Shown here: in pieces, positions 24,195 through 33,920 of the stretch
Numbering within the stretch: position 1 is the first letter of the stretch
Layout: each line of letters begins with the position of its first letter
Assembly: GCA_903911145.1 (NCBI GenBank)
Contig: CAIWCD010000014.1
Coordinates: 210,249 to 274,248 of the forward strand
Length of the DNA stretch: 64,000 bases
Reading direction: 5' to 3'
Source: an uncultured delta proteobacterium
Lineage (GTDB): Bacteria > Myxococcota > Myxococcia > Myxococcales > 40CM-4-68-19
The notes under the pieces: model-generated
What the model saw: the letters and a program-made list of their open reading frames with translations, nothing else
Databases searched by the model: none
Told to the model about the DNA's origin: nothing
Program-made: the position numbers and the translations under genes

Positions 24195-25361
24195 ATGCAG
24201 CACCAGCAGAGGGCCGTCTCTCGGGTTGGACGTGCCGTCGCGCGCGCTGCGTCTCCGGTCGCTCTCTCTCTTTTCTTGCTGCAAAGCGCATGCTCACACT
24301 CTGCGCCCGTGGGCCGCAAGGCGGAATCGACAGTGCCCGGTGCGGCTTTCGAGGAGGTCGAGGATGCGTTTCACGGGCTGCGCTTCTCACTTCCCGACGT
24401 GGCGGGAGGCTGGCAGACGAACGCCGAGGGAACGCGGCTCGCGAAGGATGTCCGCGTCGAGGTCGGGTCGTTTCCCCTCGCGCACCCCGGGACGGTGGCG
24501 AACTGCCGCGACACTGCGCGAGAGCGCCTGCGCGCGATGCAACGGGCTGCGGAAGCGGACGATGCGCGAGCAGCGAAGGCCGCGCCGCCGGAGCCGAGCA
24601 AGAGTGCGCCGATCGATCCCGTGCGCGACCAGACGACGAGCGAGGAGCCCTCGCCGAGCTGGAGCTTCACGCGCGGCGCCGATCTCTCTGCCGTGCGCAG
24701 TCGTTGGGCCTTCTTCGTCCGCGGCGCCGACTGCCTGCTCATCGAGGTGACCGGTCCTCTCGGCTCACAGACCGCCGAGGCCGTATTCCAGCAAGCGGCC
24801 GCGTCCGCGCATACCGTGCCTGTTCCCGTCGAACGGCAGCGCGAACTCGACGTGCTCGCCGGAATGGGATTCCTGCAGCAGCACGATCCTGCCTCGGCGC
24901 TCGAGCGTTTCGAGACGCTCTGCGCGCGTGAGCCTTCGTTTGCGCTCGGTCACTATGGAGCGCTGATGGCGGCCTTTGAGCTCGGCGCTCCCGCATATCC
25001 GCGAGGCCTTGCGCACGGGAGCGCGGCTCTCGCGCAGGAGCACGATCTCTCCGCCGATCAGCGGCAGCTCGCACTCTCCGCGATCGGCGTGATGCAGCTG
25101 GCGCAGAACCAGCTCAAGCAGGCCGCGCAGACCTTGTCAGAGCTGGTGGTGCGCGCGCCCGAACTGGCCGACGGCCAATACAACTATGCCTGCGCGCTGG
25201 CCCGCCTGGGCGATGCGGGCGGCGCTCTCGATCATCTGAAAAGCGCATTCTCTCTCGACACCGCGCTCGCCGAGCATGCGCGCGACGACGACGATCTTGC
25301 CTCGCTGCGCGGATTGCCTGCGTTCGAGTCTCTGCTGCACGGCAATCCCGCGAAGCATTAG
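24195..25361 (+). CDS. TPR-containing probable lipoprotein
   Basis: 388-residue envelope protein. I choose ATG 24195, with GGAGG four bases upstream; an ATG at 24171 would add eight residues. The N terminus is a signal peptide ending LFLLQSACSHS, a possible but imperfect lipobox. Residues about 45-215 form a domain with no family I can name, containing RFSLPDVAGGWQTN and a charged linker. Residues about 225-375 are TPR repeats (DPASALERFETLCAREPSFA, DGQYNYACALARLGDAGGAL). It follows mutL by 80 bases. Function unknown. Confidence 0.82.
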   Translation: MQHQQRAVSRVGRAVARAASPVALSLFLLQSACSHSAPVGRKAESTVPGAAFEEVEDAFHGLRFSLPDVAGGWQTNAEGTRLAKDVRVEVGSFPLAHPGTVANCRDTARERLRAMQRAAEADDARAAKAAPPEPSKSAPIDPVRDQTTSEEPSPSWSFTRGADLSAVRSRWAFFVRGADCLLIEVTGPLGSQTAEAVFQQAAASAHTVPVPVERQRELDVLAGMGFLQQHDPASALERFETLCAREPSFALGHYGALMAAFELGAPAYPRGLAHGSAALAQEHDLSADQRQLALSAIGVMQLAQNQLKQAAQTLSELVVRAPELADGQYNYACALARLGDAGGALDHLKSAFSLDTALAEHARDDDDLASLRGLPAFESLLHGNPAKH

Positions 25362-25375
25362 ACAGGATTGCCGTG
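25338..25375. terminator. 11-bp hairpin at the end of the TPR lipoprotein gene
   Basis: cacggcaatcc at 25338-25348 pairs exactly with ggattgccgtg at 25365-25375, with a 16-base loop that contains the stop codon of the TPR gene. It sits between two convergent genes, so a shared terminator is likely, but there is no T run. Confidence 0.4.
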
Positions 25376-25421
25376 AATCACTGCAGACGCGCCCAAGCGG
25401 CAAGCGCGCCGGACGCGGGAG

Positions 25422-27023
25422 TTACTGCGCCGATTGATAGACGCGGTAATCGATTTCGGGAAAGAGGTTATCCCGCGATTCAACCTTGGCGAGCCACGCC
25501 TCGTCGAGCGCGGCCGGATCGTTCTGCTTGAGCTGTTCATAGAGCCGCGTGAAGCGCAGCGTATGCTCGCGCGTCCGCTTGCGGGCATATTCGACCATCG
25601 TGCCGGTCTTCATGATGAAGGCCCAATCGCTCGCCTGCAGCAGCAGCAGTTCGCGCGCAGCCTGGTTGAGCGCGCGACGACGGATCCCCTCGGCATCAGG
25701 AAAGAGGCGGGCGAGCTCAATCATCCGCTCCGACGCCTTATGCAGGTGCCGGTAGATCCAATCATTGCTCTCATCGAGCCAGACGCCGGCATATCCACCC
25801 GCGCCCCAACTCGACATCGGCGGCTGCGCGAGCTGCTGCTCGGGATAGTCGGTGAGGTAATCAACGGGCGATACCAGCTTGACGATATCCTGCTGCGCGG
25901 CGAAGCGAATCAGCGACTCAATGAAGATCGGCCCTTCGAACCACCAGTGGCCATAGAGTTCGGCATCATAGGGACTGACGACAATCGGCGGCGGACCGTC
26001 GCCGAAAGCGTCGCGCAGGTGACTGATCTGCATCTGGCGATTGTGCAGGAAGCTCGCCGCGTGCTCCTTGGCCCGCTGGCGTGCTTCCGCCGGATTGTAG
26101 AGATCCTTCTGCGAGAGGGCGACGCGGCCAGTGATCCGATAGTACTTGATCCCGACATTCTTGCGATCGCCCGTGGCCTGCAGATAGGGCTTCATATAGT
26201 CGTAATCGAGGTCATATCCGACGTCGCGATAGAACTCGCGATAGACCGGATCTCCGGGATATCCCGTCTCCGAACTCCAGACCTGCATCGAAGATTCCTG
26301 ATCGCGCGCGAAGGCCGCCACGCCGCTCGGCGTATAGACCGGCGCATAGACGCCTCGGCGCGGGCGCGGGACGGCATTCAGCAGACCGTGGGTATCGACG
26401 AAGAAGAAGCGGATATTCTCCGCCGCGAGCAGTTTGTCGACGCCCGGCGCATATCCACATTCGGGTAGCCAGATACCGCGAGGATCGCGGCCGAAATGCA
26501 TTCGATAGTGCGCAGCGGCGACCTTGATCTGCGCTCGCTGCGACTCGGCGTGAACCATCAGCGGGAGGAATCCGTGCGTCGCGCCACAGGTGATGATTTC
26601 AATGAAGCCACTGTCCTGCAATCGCTTGAAGGCCGTCACCAGATCGCGCTGGTAGACGTCGTGAAAGAGCCGGCGCAGGTGGTAATGGTGCTCGCGCACG
26701 TGCTCGGCGAGGCGCGCCATCCGGGGTATCCCGCGCGTGCGTTCGACCTCTTTGTCGGTCAACTCGCAGAGCTTGTCGAGGCGGGTCGCATACCGGCTCA
26801 TCAGGAGTTCGTCGCGCAGCATCCCGACGAGCGGCGGGGACATCGTCAAGGTAATGCGATACGGAATCCCCTCGGCGGCGCAGCGATCGAACGCCTCGAG
26901 CAGAGGCAGATAGGTCTCGGTGATTGCTTCGTAGAGCCAATCCTCCTCGAGAAATTCGGGATATTCAGGATGGCGCACATAGGGAAGGTGCGCGTGCAGA
27001 ACAATTGCGAGCGCCCCCTTCAT
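25422..27023 (-). CDS. GH57 1,4-alpha-glucan branching enzyme
   Basis: Glycoside hydrolase family 57 enzyme, 533 residues, probably forming alpha-1,6 branches in glycogen. The catalytic nucleophile is Glu188 in IWLPECGY and the acid is Asp353 in SPYDAELYGHWW, both in the expected motifs; IVLHAHLPYVRHPE at the N terminus and ATHGFLPL at about 148-155 are further family motifs. The C-terminal helical DUF1957-type region (about 430-525) is present, with the family WAFIMKTGTMVEYA. No signal peptide, so it acts in the cytoplasm. The start overlaps the DUF4912 gene by four bases. Confidence 0.93.
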   Translation of the reverse strand: MKGALAIVLHAHLPYVRHPEYPEFLEEDWLYEAITETYLPLLEAFDRCAAEGIPYRITLTMSPPLVGMLRDELLMSRYATRLDKLCELTDKEVERTRGIPRMARLAEHVREHHYHLRRLFHDVYQRDLVTAFKRLQDSGFIEIITCGATHGFLPLMVHAESQRAQIKVAAAHYRMHFGRDPRGIWLPECGYAPGVDKLLAAENIRFFFVDTHGLLNAVPRPRRGVYAPVYTPSGVAAFARDQESSMQVWSSETGYPGDPVYREFYRDVGYDLDYDYMKPYLQATGDRKNVGIKYYRITGRVALSQKDLYNPAEARQRAKEHAASFLHNRQMQISHLRDAFGDGPPPIVVSPYDAELYGHWWFEGPIFIESLIRFAAQQDIVKLVSPVDYLTDYPEQQLAQPPMSSWGAGGYAGVWLDESNDWIYRHLHKASERMIELARLFPDAEGIRRRALNQAARELLLLQASDWAFIMKTGTMVEYARKRTREHTLRFTRLYEQLKQNDPAALDEAWLAKVESRDNLFPEIDYRVYQSAQ

Positions 27024-27751
27024 ATGGCCTTTCCACCATGCAGGCCGCTGCCTGAACGCAAGAGTGGCGGATATCCCGCGCGGGATTCACCGCCCGAAAA
27101 CAGCTCGGCCTCGTGGCTGGCAAACTCGCCCCGGTATTCGACGGCGGCGGGCCAATGATGGGGCGGTGCGCCCTCGAGCGAGGCATCGGCGAGCGGAGCC
27201 GCGAAATCGATCTGGAGATATTGCTCGTCAATCAAGGGCGACGGCGATGCAGGTGGCAAACGGACGGGCCGGGACGAGCGCAGGAGGCGTGCGGATTTGT
27301 CGCTCGCCGCCCAGAGTTCGACGCGAAATTCCGAGCCAGTGGGGAGATCGCGCAGATAGAAACCGCGCATATCAAGGTGCACATCGATTTCGCGCAACTG
27401 CGGCCCGGAGAGGAGAATCAACTTGAGGACCGCGCGCGCGGGGCTGCCGTGGTCAAAGGCCTGCGCGATCTGCTGCCGGGAGAGATCCCAATAGACAAAC
27501 GCCGTCGAGGGATCGCGCGCGAGGCAGACGAGGCGTCCATCTTCATATCCCTGCGGTAGCGCGCCGAGGCCCTCTTCCCATCCGGGCGGCTCAGCAGGGG
27601 CGGGCTCCGTTGCGACAGGCTCGGTCGACGCGCCTGTCGCCGGTGTCGGCTCACCCGGAATCAACCCTCGTTGACGCAAGAGCGCATCGTTGGTGCGCTG
27701 GCCCAATCCGCTCGTGGTGAGCGGCGCCCGCGGCTGGTCGTTGTCGAACAT
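27020..27751 (-). CDS. DUF4912 domain protein coupled to GH57
   Basis: 243-residue cytoplasmic protein. After a Pro/Ala-rich N terminus (about 1-60) comes a domain matching the DUF4912 family as I know it: DGRLVCLARDPSTAFVYWDL, then QLREIDVHLDMRGFYLRDLP and GSEFRVELWA, a pattern resembling a beta-sandwich. The biochemical role of this family is not established. Four-base overlap with the GH57 gene indicates a joint product, perhaps in glucan binding or control of branching; this is inference. AGGAAG precedes the start. Confidence 0.8.
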   Translation of the reverse strand: MFDNDQPRAPLTTSGLGQRTNDALLRQRGLIPGEPTPATGASTEPVATEPAPAEPPGWEEGLGALPQGYEDGRLVCLARDPSTAFVYWDLSRQQIAQAFDHGSPARAVLKLILLSGPQLREIDVHLDMRGFYLRDLPTGSEFRVELWAASDKSARLLRSSRPVRLPPASPSPLIDEQYLQIDFAAPLADASLEGAPPHHWPAAVEYRGEFASHEAELFSGGESRAGYPPLLRSGSGLHGGKAI

Positions 27752-27806
27752 GCCGGGCTTCCTACACGGGAGAGATCACGGTGGCAAGCCAACCGGTCCG
27801 TCGGGA

Positions 27807-29831
27807 TTACTTCGGAGCGAGCGCCTGCGCATATTGCAGCGCGTAGGTCTTGAGTTGCGGCTGCGCATCGCTGGCATTGCTCGCCGCAAACGCACGGTAG
27901 AGCTCAGCGGCCTTCTCCGACTGGCCGAGCCCGCGATATCCCTCGGCCAGACCGAAGAGCGGCGACGCAAGCGACGCGTCAGCAGAGCGCGCGCTGGTAT
28001 AATCATCGATAGCATCCTGATATCGACCCAAACCGATCTTGGCCGACCCGCGCGCGATCAACGCAACGGCAAATGAGGGCCGCGCCTGAACTGATTGGTC
28101 GAGTTCGCCGAGCGCCTCTTCAAATTTGCGATCGCGCACCAAAGCAATGCCGGTGAGGTAATGCTTGCGCGCGAGATCCTCTGGCGCAGCGGCTGCAGCG
28201 ACCGGGGCCGGCTGTGCCGCTGGCGCTGCAGTTGTTGGTGCTGGCGCTGCCGCTGCCGCGCTTGGTGCTGGAGGTGCCGCTGCGGGCGCGCTTTGCGGGG
28301 CTGATTGCGCCGGTGCAATTGCAGGCAGCGCCGACGGCTCCTCTGCCGGCTTCCCTGCGCGCCGGGCACGATACGCGACGATCGCATCGCGCGCTGCACC
28401 ATTGGTCGGGTCAAGCACGAGCGCTCGGTTCCAATGGTCGGTCGCCTCGTCCCCATATCCAAGCTTCGCGTAGCAATCGCCGGCTTTGACCAGCGCCTCG
28501 ACGGAGCGCGAATCGACCTGCATTGCATCCTGGTATGCGAAGAGCGCCTCCCGATATTTCTTCGCGGCGAAGGCCTTGTCTCCTTCCGCAATCCGGTCGG
28601 CAGCAGATGGTGCCGCAACTGGAGCGGACGGTGGCGCTGCGGGCCTCGCCGCGGCGGGGGCGGGAGGTGCCGCGGCGACTGCCGGTGCTGCTGTCGGTGC
28701 TGCTGTCGGTGCGGGTGCGCTCGCCGCTCGGGCTGCAGCTCGTTCAGCGGCCGCCTTCTCGTCCGCTGCTTTCTGCGCGGCGGCCTTATCGGCTGCTGCT
28801 GCGGCGCGCTCGGCCGCGGCCTTCTCCGCTGCTGCGGCCTGGTCGCTCGCAAGCTTCGCCGCCGCTGCGGCTTTGTCCGCGGCCGCCTGATCCGCCGCGA
28901 GCTTGCTCGAGGCGGCTTTGTCTGCCGCTGCCTGCGCGAGCGCGGCCTTCGCTGCGGCTGCCTTCTCCGCTGCAGCCTGCGCGGCCGCCGCTTTATCTGC
29001 CGCTGCCTTCTCTGCTGCAGCCTGCGCCGCCGCTGCCTTCTCTGCCGCCGCGGCTTTCTGCGCTGCCAACTTCTCCTCCGCCGCTTTCTCTGCCGCTGCC
29101 TGCGCCGCCGCGGCCTTCTCCGCCGCGAGCTTTTCCGCAGCCGCCTTATCTGCCGCCGCCTTCTCCGCCGCCGCCTTCTCCGCCGCGAGCTTGTCCGCCG
29201 CCGCCTTTTCCGCCGCGGCCTTCTCTGCCGCCTGCTTATCCGCGACAGCCTTCGCCAGCTCGACGATGCGCTCCTTCGACTTCTCTACATACTTCTGCTC
29301 GCTCGGGCGGTTCTCCTTCTGGATATAGAGCTGATATGCGGCCGACGCCTCGACCGGCTTATCCGCCTGGCGCAGCGACTCAGCGAGACCATAGAGGCCG
29401 TCGAGATCATCCGGCTGCAGCTTGACGTACTTCTCATAGGCCTCCGCCGCCTGCGGGAAGTTGCGCTCCTTGCGGCTCGCATAGGCCAGGTTGTACCAGG
29501 CGGTCGCGTCGCTCGGTGTGATCTTGACGGCCTTCTGGAGATGCGAAATCGCGTCAGCGGCCTTGCCATTCTTGAACAGCAGCTTGCCCAACTCGGCGTG
29601 TGCGACCTCATCGTTCGCGTCGATCTTGAGGACGTCGTTGAAGTCGCTGATTGCCTCATCGTCCTTGCCCGCGTCCTCAGCGGCCTGGCCCGCTTTGCGC
29701 AGCTCCTCGGCCTTCGCTTTGGGCGAGATCGTCGGCGGCTTGCCCTTCGCGTGAGCCGCGGGTGCAAGAGGGAGAGCGAGCGAGAGGATGATTCCGAGGG
29801 TGCGTCGTGCGGGCATATTGCGCGGCAACAT
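27807..29831 (-). CDS. Exported TPR protein with a long TolA-like alanine-rich coiled coil
   Basis: About 674 residues from the ATG at 29831; an ATG at 29816 is equally possible, and neither has a clear ribosome site. A signal peptide (GIILSLALPLAPAAHAKG) is followed by TPR repeats (about 30-175: DEVAHAELGKLLFKNGKAAD, ATAWYNLAYASRKERNFPQA), then about 200 residues of AAEKAAADK-type repeats like those in TolA, a Pro/Ala linker and C-terminal TPR units (about 430-500 and 560-670). The protein probably spans part of the periplasm. Motility or polysaccharide export functions are known for similar myxobacterial proteins, but I cannot assign one here. It is divergent from the maltodextrin operon. 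Confidence 0.8.
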   Translation of the reverse strand: MLPRNMPARRTLGIILSLALPLAPAAHAKGKPPTISPKAKAEELRKAGQAAEDAGKDDEAISDFNDVLKIDANDEVAHAELGKLLFKNGKAADAISHLQKAVKITPSDATAWYNLAYASRKERNFPQAAEAYEKYVKLQPDDLDGLYGLAESLRQADKPVEASAAYQLYIQKENRPSEQKYVEKSKERIVELAKAVADKQAAEKAAAEKAAADKLAAEKAAAEKAAADKAAAEKLAAEKAAAAQAAAEKAAEEKLAAQKAAAAEKAAAAQAAAEKAAADKAAAAQAAAEKAAAAKAALAQAAADKAASSKLAADQAAADKAAAAAKLASDQAAAAEKAAAERAAAAADKAAAQKAADEKAAAERAAARAASAPAPTAAPTAAPAVAAAPPAPAAARPAAPPSAPVAAPSAADRIAEGDKAFAAKKYREALFAYQDAMQVDSRSVEALVKAGDCYAKLGYGDEATDHWNRALVLDPTNGAARDAIVAYRARRAGKPAEEPSALPAIAPAQSAPQSAPAAAPPAPSAAAAAPAPTTAAPAAQPAPVAAAAAPEDLARKHYLTGIALVRDRKFEEALGELDQSVQARPSFAVALIARGSAKIGLGRYQDAIDDYTSARSADASLASPLFGLAEGYRGLGQSEKAAELYRAFAASNASDAQPQLKTYALQYAQALAPK

Positions 29832-29927
29832 ACACCAGGGCAGCGCAGCGTCGATCCTCGGATGACCGACCGAGAGAACTTTGCGCAAGGACGCTCGCCG
29901 CCAGTCGCAACCTCGGATTGTCGGCAG

Positions 29928-29942
29928 TGGCACCAGCGTCGC
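29928..29942 (+). promoter_or_regulatory. Weak sigma-54-like promoter before the isoamylase operon
   Basis: TGGCACCAGCGTCGC has a good -24 half (TGGCAC) and GG-N10-GC spacing, but a poor -12 half. It would start transcription near 29954, about 50 bases before the isoamylase ATG. I see no better promoter in the 172-base divergent gap. No local regulator is encoded in the operon. Confidence 0.25.
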
Positions 29943-30003
29943 GTTGTGCTATTGCGCCGCATCGCGACTTTCGGGTTGTTCCCGACGCCGCACGGAGCAT
30001 CTG

Positions 30004-32397
30004 ATGCGAACTCTCTTGATGGCGGCGCTCTGCGTGATCGTTGCGGGCTGCGCCAGCGATGCCGATCCCCATCTCTATTCGACGAAGCCGATTGCGCCGG
30101 GGTTGACGCAGGCGCAGGTCACGAGTCTATCGGTGCTGGGCGCGACGCAGATCGGAACGGGCGTCAACTTCAGCGTCTTTTCGCAGAACGCGACGCGCGT
30201 CGACCTGGCACTCTTCGATTCTCCGACCGATTCGCAACCCGCGCAGCAGTTCCCCATGGTCCGTACCGGCGACGTCTGGAACATCTACGTCGATGGACTC
30301 GGATATGGCGCCAACTATGGATATATCGCGTGGGGACCGAACTGGCCCCACGACGACAATTGGCACCCGGGTTCGATCGCCGGCTTCGTGGCCGATGTCG
30401 ATGCCGCAGGAAATCGATTCAATCCCAATAAGCTGCTCGCCGATCCATATGCCCGCGCCTACTCCGGCGAATACAACTGGGCGGCCAGCCCGGCGTCGGG
30501 GCCGGACCGGACCGTGTCCAACTATGCTGCGCAAGCCAAGAGCGTGGTGGTGCGCAGCCAATATTCCTGGAGCAACGCAGAAGCGGCCTGGCGGGCGGCG
30601 CGGGCGTCCGGCGATCATCCCGGTCACAACGCCAACGAGTTGGTCATCTATGAGATGCACCCGAAAGGATTCACCGCGAGCGCTGCTTCCGGCGTCGACC
30701 ATCCGGGGACGTTCCGCGGCATCGGAGAGAAGGCCGATTACCTGAAAGACCTGGGAATCAATGCCGTCGAATTAATGCCTTCGCAGCAGAAGCCGCCCGA
30801 CGGTGGATATTGGGGATATGAGACCATCGGATTCTTCGCGCCGGAGTTGACCTATTCGAGCGACCAGCGGCCGTGGATGGTCGGGGATGAGTTCAAATGG
30901 ATGGTGGATCAACTGCACCAGCGCGGCCTGCTCGTGCTGATGGACGTCGTTTATAACCACACGGGAGAGGGCGGACTCTGGCGGGATAAGATCGCCATCG
31001 ATGGAAGCCCCGATCCGGGCAATCTTGCGAATTTCGATCCCAAGGAAGTGGCGAGCATCCTGAGCTTCCGAGGTCTGGATAACCAGGCCTACTATGCGCT
31101 GTCGCCGGATAATCAGACCTATTGGGACAATACCGGTGTCGGAAACGACGTGCGCTGCAACAACCGGCCGATGCACCAGTTGATCCTTGATTCGCTGCAC
31201 TATTGGGTCACCGAAATGCACGTCGACGGATTCCGCTTCGACCTCGGTCCCATCCTTGGTGAGGTTGATCAGAACTACAACTCGTTCGATCCCAAGCACA
31301 CCCTGCTGCAGGCGATCGCCGATGACCCGGTGCTCCTCAACTACCATGTGCCGTTGATTGCCGAGCCGTGGTCCATCTATGGCGCATTCATCGGGCAGTT
31401 TCCGGCGTCGACGGTGCAGACCGGAGCGGGATGGTCGGAGTGGAATGGCCCCTTCCGCGATTGGTGGCGTTCCTTCGTCAACGACGATGGGACCAATGGA
31501 ACGCAGAGCTGGACGTTGAATACCCAGCAGGCCGGAGCAACCGCGGGTTCATTGTTGTCAGGTTCATATGATTGGTATCACGGGTCGGGGCGCCGGCCGC
31601 AGAACTCGATCAACTTCACGACCGTGCATGACGGCTTCACGATGTATGACGTCTTCTCCTACAACACGCGACAGAACGGTTGCGGGCCGCTCAACAGCAT
31701 CTGCTGCACCCAGCCCGATTCGTCGTTCTGCACAACACAGGACGGGGCCAGCGACAACCGCTCCCGCGATTGGGGACAGGGAGCAGAGGATATCAAGCGG
31801 GCGAATATGCGCGCGCTGTTCACAGCGATGCTGGTTGCGCAGGGCACGCCCATGATTCTCGGCGGCGACGAATGGATGCGCACGCAACTGGGAAATAACA
31901 ACGCCTATTCGACCTGGGCAGACAATGCCTACAACTGGTTCGATTGGGGCGCGTGGGCGCCGAACAATGAGCGCAATCGCATGCACGACTTCGTGCGGAA
32001 GCTGATTCAATTCCGCCGCACGCACGAGTATGCCTTCGCTCCCGTCGACTATGGCCAGTCGGAGTCGTTCGCCTGGGAGAATGCAAGCGGAGCGGCGCAG
32101 GCGGGCAGCGATTGGAATACCCGCCACGTTGCGATGCATTTCAATGACTCCAGCGCGGGTGCGCAACTCGACATCCTCATCAACATGGAGACCGCTCCGG
32201 TGACGTTCACGCTCCCCGGGGGCATCTCGTGGAAGCGCATCGTCGATACCCAGGCGGCGTTTGACGAACCCGGCTATTTCAGCGGCCAGGCCGACCCGAC
32301 CATATCCGCCAATATCTTCCCCTCTGAACCGCAGGCCGTCTCCGGCAGCTACAGCGTTCAGTCGCGGAGCATCGTGATTCTTGAGGAGGCCCGGTGA
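30004..32397 (+). CDS. Lipoprotein GH13 isoamylase (glycogen/starch debranching)
   Basis: Cleaves alpha-1,6 branches. The 797-residue protein begins with a lipoprotein signal (MAALCVIVAGC, lipobox VAGC), so it sits on a membrane outside the cytoplasm. It has an N-terminal CBM48-like region (about 35-140: GTGVNFSVFSQNATRVDLAL) and a GH13 barrel: region I DVVYNHTGEG, region II GFRFDLG with nucleophile Asp413 and Arg411, acid Glu454 in IAEPW, and Asp543 in TVHDGFTMYDVFSYN. The layout, and the cysteine-bearing loop after region IV, match bacterial isoamylases more than GlgX. It is the first gene of a seven-gene operon; the next gene overlaps by four bases. Confidence 0.92.
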   Translation: MRTLLMAALCVIVAGCASDADPHLYSTKPIAPGLTQAQVTSLSVLGATQIGTGVNFSVFSQNATRVDLALFDSPTDSQPAQQFPMVRTGDVWNIYVDGLGYGANYGYIAWGPNWPHDDNWHPGSIAGFVADVDAAGNRFNPNKLLADPYARAYSGEYNWAASPASGPDRTVSNYAAQAKSVVVRSQYSWSNAEAAWRAARASGDHPGHNANELVIYEMHPKGFTASAASGVDHPGTFRGIGEKADYLKDLGINAVELMPSQQKPPDGGYWGYETIGFFAPELTYSSDQRPWMVGDEFKWMVDQLHQRGLLVLMDVVYNHTGEGGLWRDKIAIDGSPDPGNLANFDPKEVASILSFRGLDNQAYYALSPDNQTYWDNTGVGNDVRCNNRPMHQLILDSLHYWVTEMHVDGFRFDLGPILGEVDQNYNSFDPKHTLLQAIADDPVLLNYHVPLIAEPWSIYGAFIGQFPASTVQTGAGWSEWNGPFRDWWRSFVNDDGTNGTQSWTLNTQQAGATAGSLLSGSYDWYHGSGRRPQNSINFTTVHDGFTMYDVFSYNTRQNGCGPLNSICCTQPDSSFCTTQDGASDNRSRDWGQGAEDIKRANMRALFTAMLVAQGTPMILGGDEWMRTQLGNNNAYSTWADNAYNWFDWGAWAPNNERNRMHDFVRKLIQFRRTHEYAFAPVDYGQSESFAWENASGAAQAGSDWNTRHVAMHFNDSSAGAQLDILINMETAPVTFTLPGGISWKRIVDTQAAFDEPGYFSGQADPTISANIFPSEPQAVSGSYSVQSRSIVILEEAR

Positions 32398-33920
32398 GCG
32401 GCGTACGGCGAGTGGGTGTCGGGATGCGCGCGGCCGCGCTGGTGGCCATCGCGATAACGCTTGGTGCTCCGGGCGGGTATGCCGACGAAAATCCGTCCCG
32501 CTTCTCGCTGGGTGGATATTTTCGCATCCAGGCGCGGCCCGACTTTCAGGGCGGAAATGGCGGCCTTGGCCTCTGGAATCTCTATGGGCGCCTCTTGAAT
32601 GAAGGGCCCTACGCGATGCTGCAGTCGCAGCTTCAGCTGATCCAGGCCGACCCGAACGGCTCCGACCCCTATGCCAATGTGAATCTCCGCGTGGAAGGCG
32701 GATTTCTCGAGTATGCGCAAGGCGGGCAGAACAATCTTTCCAACTTCCGCATCTCGCAGTTCTATGTGAATGTCGGCAACGTCGCGCTCGCCCACGTCAC
32801 CTGGCAGGTCGGGTCGCTCTATTACTATCCGGGCGATCTCGGTCTCTATGATTTCCGTCCCGCGCAGATTCTCGAGAACGCAGTTGGTCTCTCGGCGACG
32901 TGGCATGCGGACAAGCTCGACGTGCTGCTCGCTGTGGGTGACTCAGGATATGGGCTGCACGGCTCGGACTACGACACCGTCTATACGGTCGGGGGCTTCG
33001 CGCGCTGGAAGCCTGTGCGCGGTCTCGAACTGGGAATCGGCGGTCATCTTCTCTACGAGCCCGGCAATACCGGTAACCCCAACGCGCCCTACGCGACGCC
33101 GGGCGTTCAATACGTCGATTACTTCCGGCAGGATGTCGTCCAGCAATATGCGCTCACGCACGCGCAGGACCCGGGCTCGCTCGAACTCTTCCCCAAACCG
33201 TCGCAGCGCAGCTCCGTCTCCTGGCGCGCCGTTGCATATCTTGGCTTCGGAGACATCGGGCCGCTGCGCTGGAGCAGCCTCTATGGACATATCGAGCGGT
33301 TGATGCCGCAGACGTATGTGACCGAGTCGTATCAGGGCCAGAACTATAATATCTATCTCCACGACTTGACTGACCAGCGGTACGACGTCCAGGTCGGCAA
33401 TGAAATGCAGCTCACGCTGGTGCCGAGGCGGCTCGATGCCGTCTGGGGCGTCGTCTATGGAATGAGCATCAACAACGCCAATACGATCGCTGCCGGCGAG
33501 GATAATCGCTGGTATGCCTCGACCGTGCTGCGGCTGCAGGCCTATCTGACCGATTCGGTGCATATCCTTGCCGAGTCGAGCCTTGCGCACGAAAAGTCGA
33601 TGAACGGCAACCTCTGGCGCGAGCATTACGACTCGATCTTCCAGAGCACCAGTGGCGTCGCGGATGCCCAGGGCCTCGAATATGGCGATACCAACCAGCG
33701 CAACACCTGGCAGGGCAAGGCCGGCATTGTCTTCAATCCCGCCGGCCGCGGAGTCTATCTGCGTCCGTCGCTGCGGCTTCTCTATGGCTTGCAGTATTCC
33801 AACGCGCAGGCCGCATTCGGAAACAACTTTCAGACGACGCTGAATCAATACAACCAGTTTTCAAACGAAGAGCGGCATTGGCACCAGCTCGTCGCCGTTG
33901 AAGCCGAGGGGTGGTTCTAA
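32394..33920 (+). CDS. Maltoporin-like outer-membrane beta-barrel protein
   Basis: 508-residue exported protein, signal peptide ending near GGYADE (about residue 31). The mature part is rich in alternating hydrophobic strands and Tyr/Trp residues, begins SRFSLGGYFRIQARP and ends in HWHQLVAVEAEGWF, the terminal aromatic residue being typical of barrel porins and similar to LamB. Length is slightly above LamB (about 420-450). Its place between two secreted glucan hydrolases and ahead of a Mal-type importer supports maltodextrin uptake across the outer membrane. GTG start with GGAGG, overlapping the isoamylase stop. Confidence 0.75.
   Translation: MSGVRRVGVGMRAAALVAIAITLGAPGGYADENPSRFSLGGYFRIQARPDFQGGNGGLGLWNLYGRLLNEGPYAMLQSQLQLIQADPNGSDPYANVNLRVEGGFLEYAQGGQNNLSNFRISQFYVNVGNVALAHVTWQVGSLYYYPGDLGLYDFRPAQILENAVGLSATWHADKLDVLLAVGDSGYGLHGSDYDTVYTVGGFARWKPVRGLELGIGGHLLYEPGNTGNPNAPYATPGVQYVDYFRQDVVQQYALTHAQDPGSLELFPKPSQRSSVSWRAVAYLGFGDIGPLRWSSLYGHIERLMPQTYVTESYQGQNYNIYLHDLTDQRYDVQVGNEMQLTLVPRRLDAVWGVVYGMSINNANTIAAGEDNRWYASTVLRLQAYLTDSVHILAESSLAHEKSMNGNLWREHYDSIFQSTSGVADAQGLEYGDTNQRNTWQGKAGIVFNPAGRGVYLRPSLRLLYGLQYSNAQAAFGNNFQTTLNQYNQFSNEERHWHQLVAVEAEGWF

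Noticed and set aside
29881..29888. TTGCGCAA as a LacI-family operator for the glucan operon
   Set aside because: Eight-base palindrome without flanking symmetry and no LacI-type regulator nearby; too short to support.
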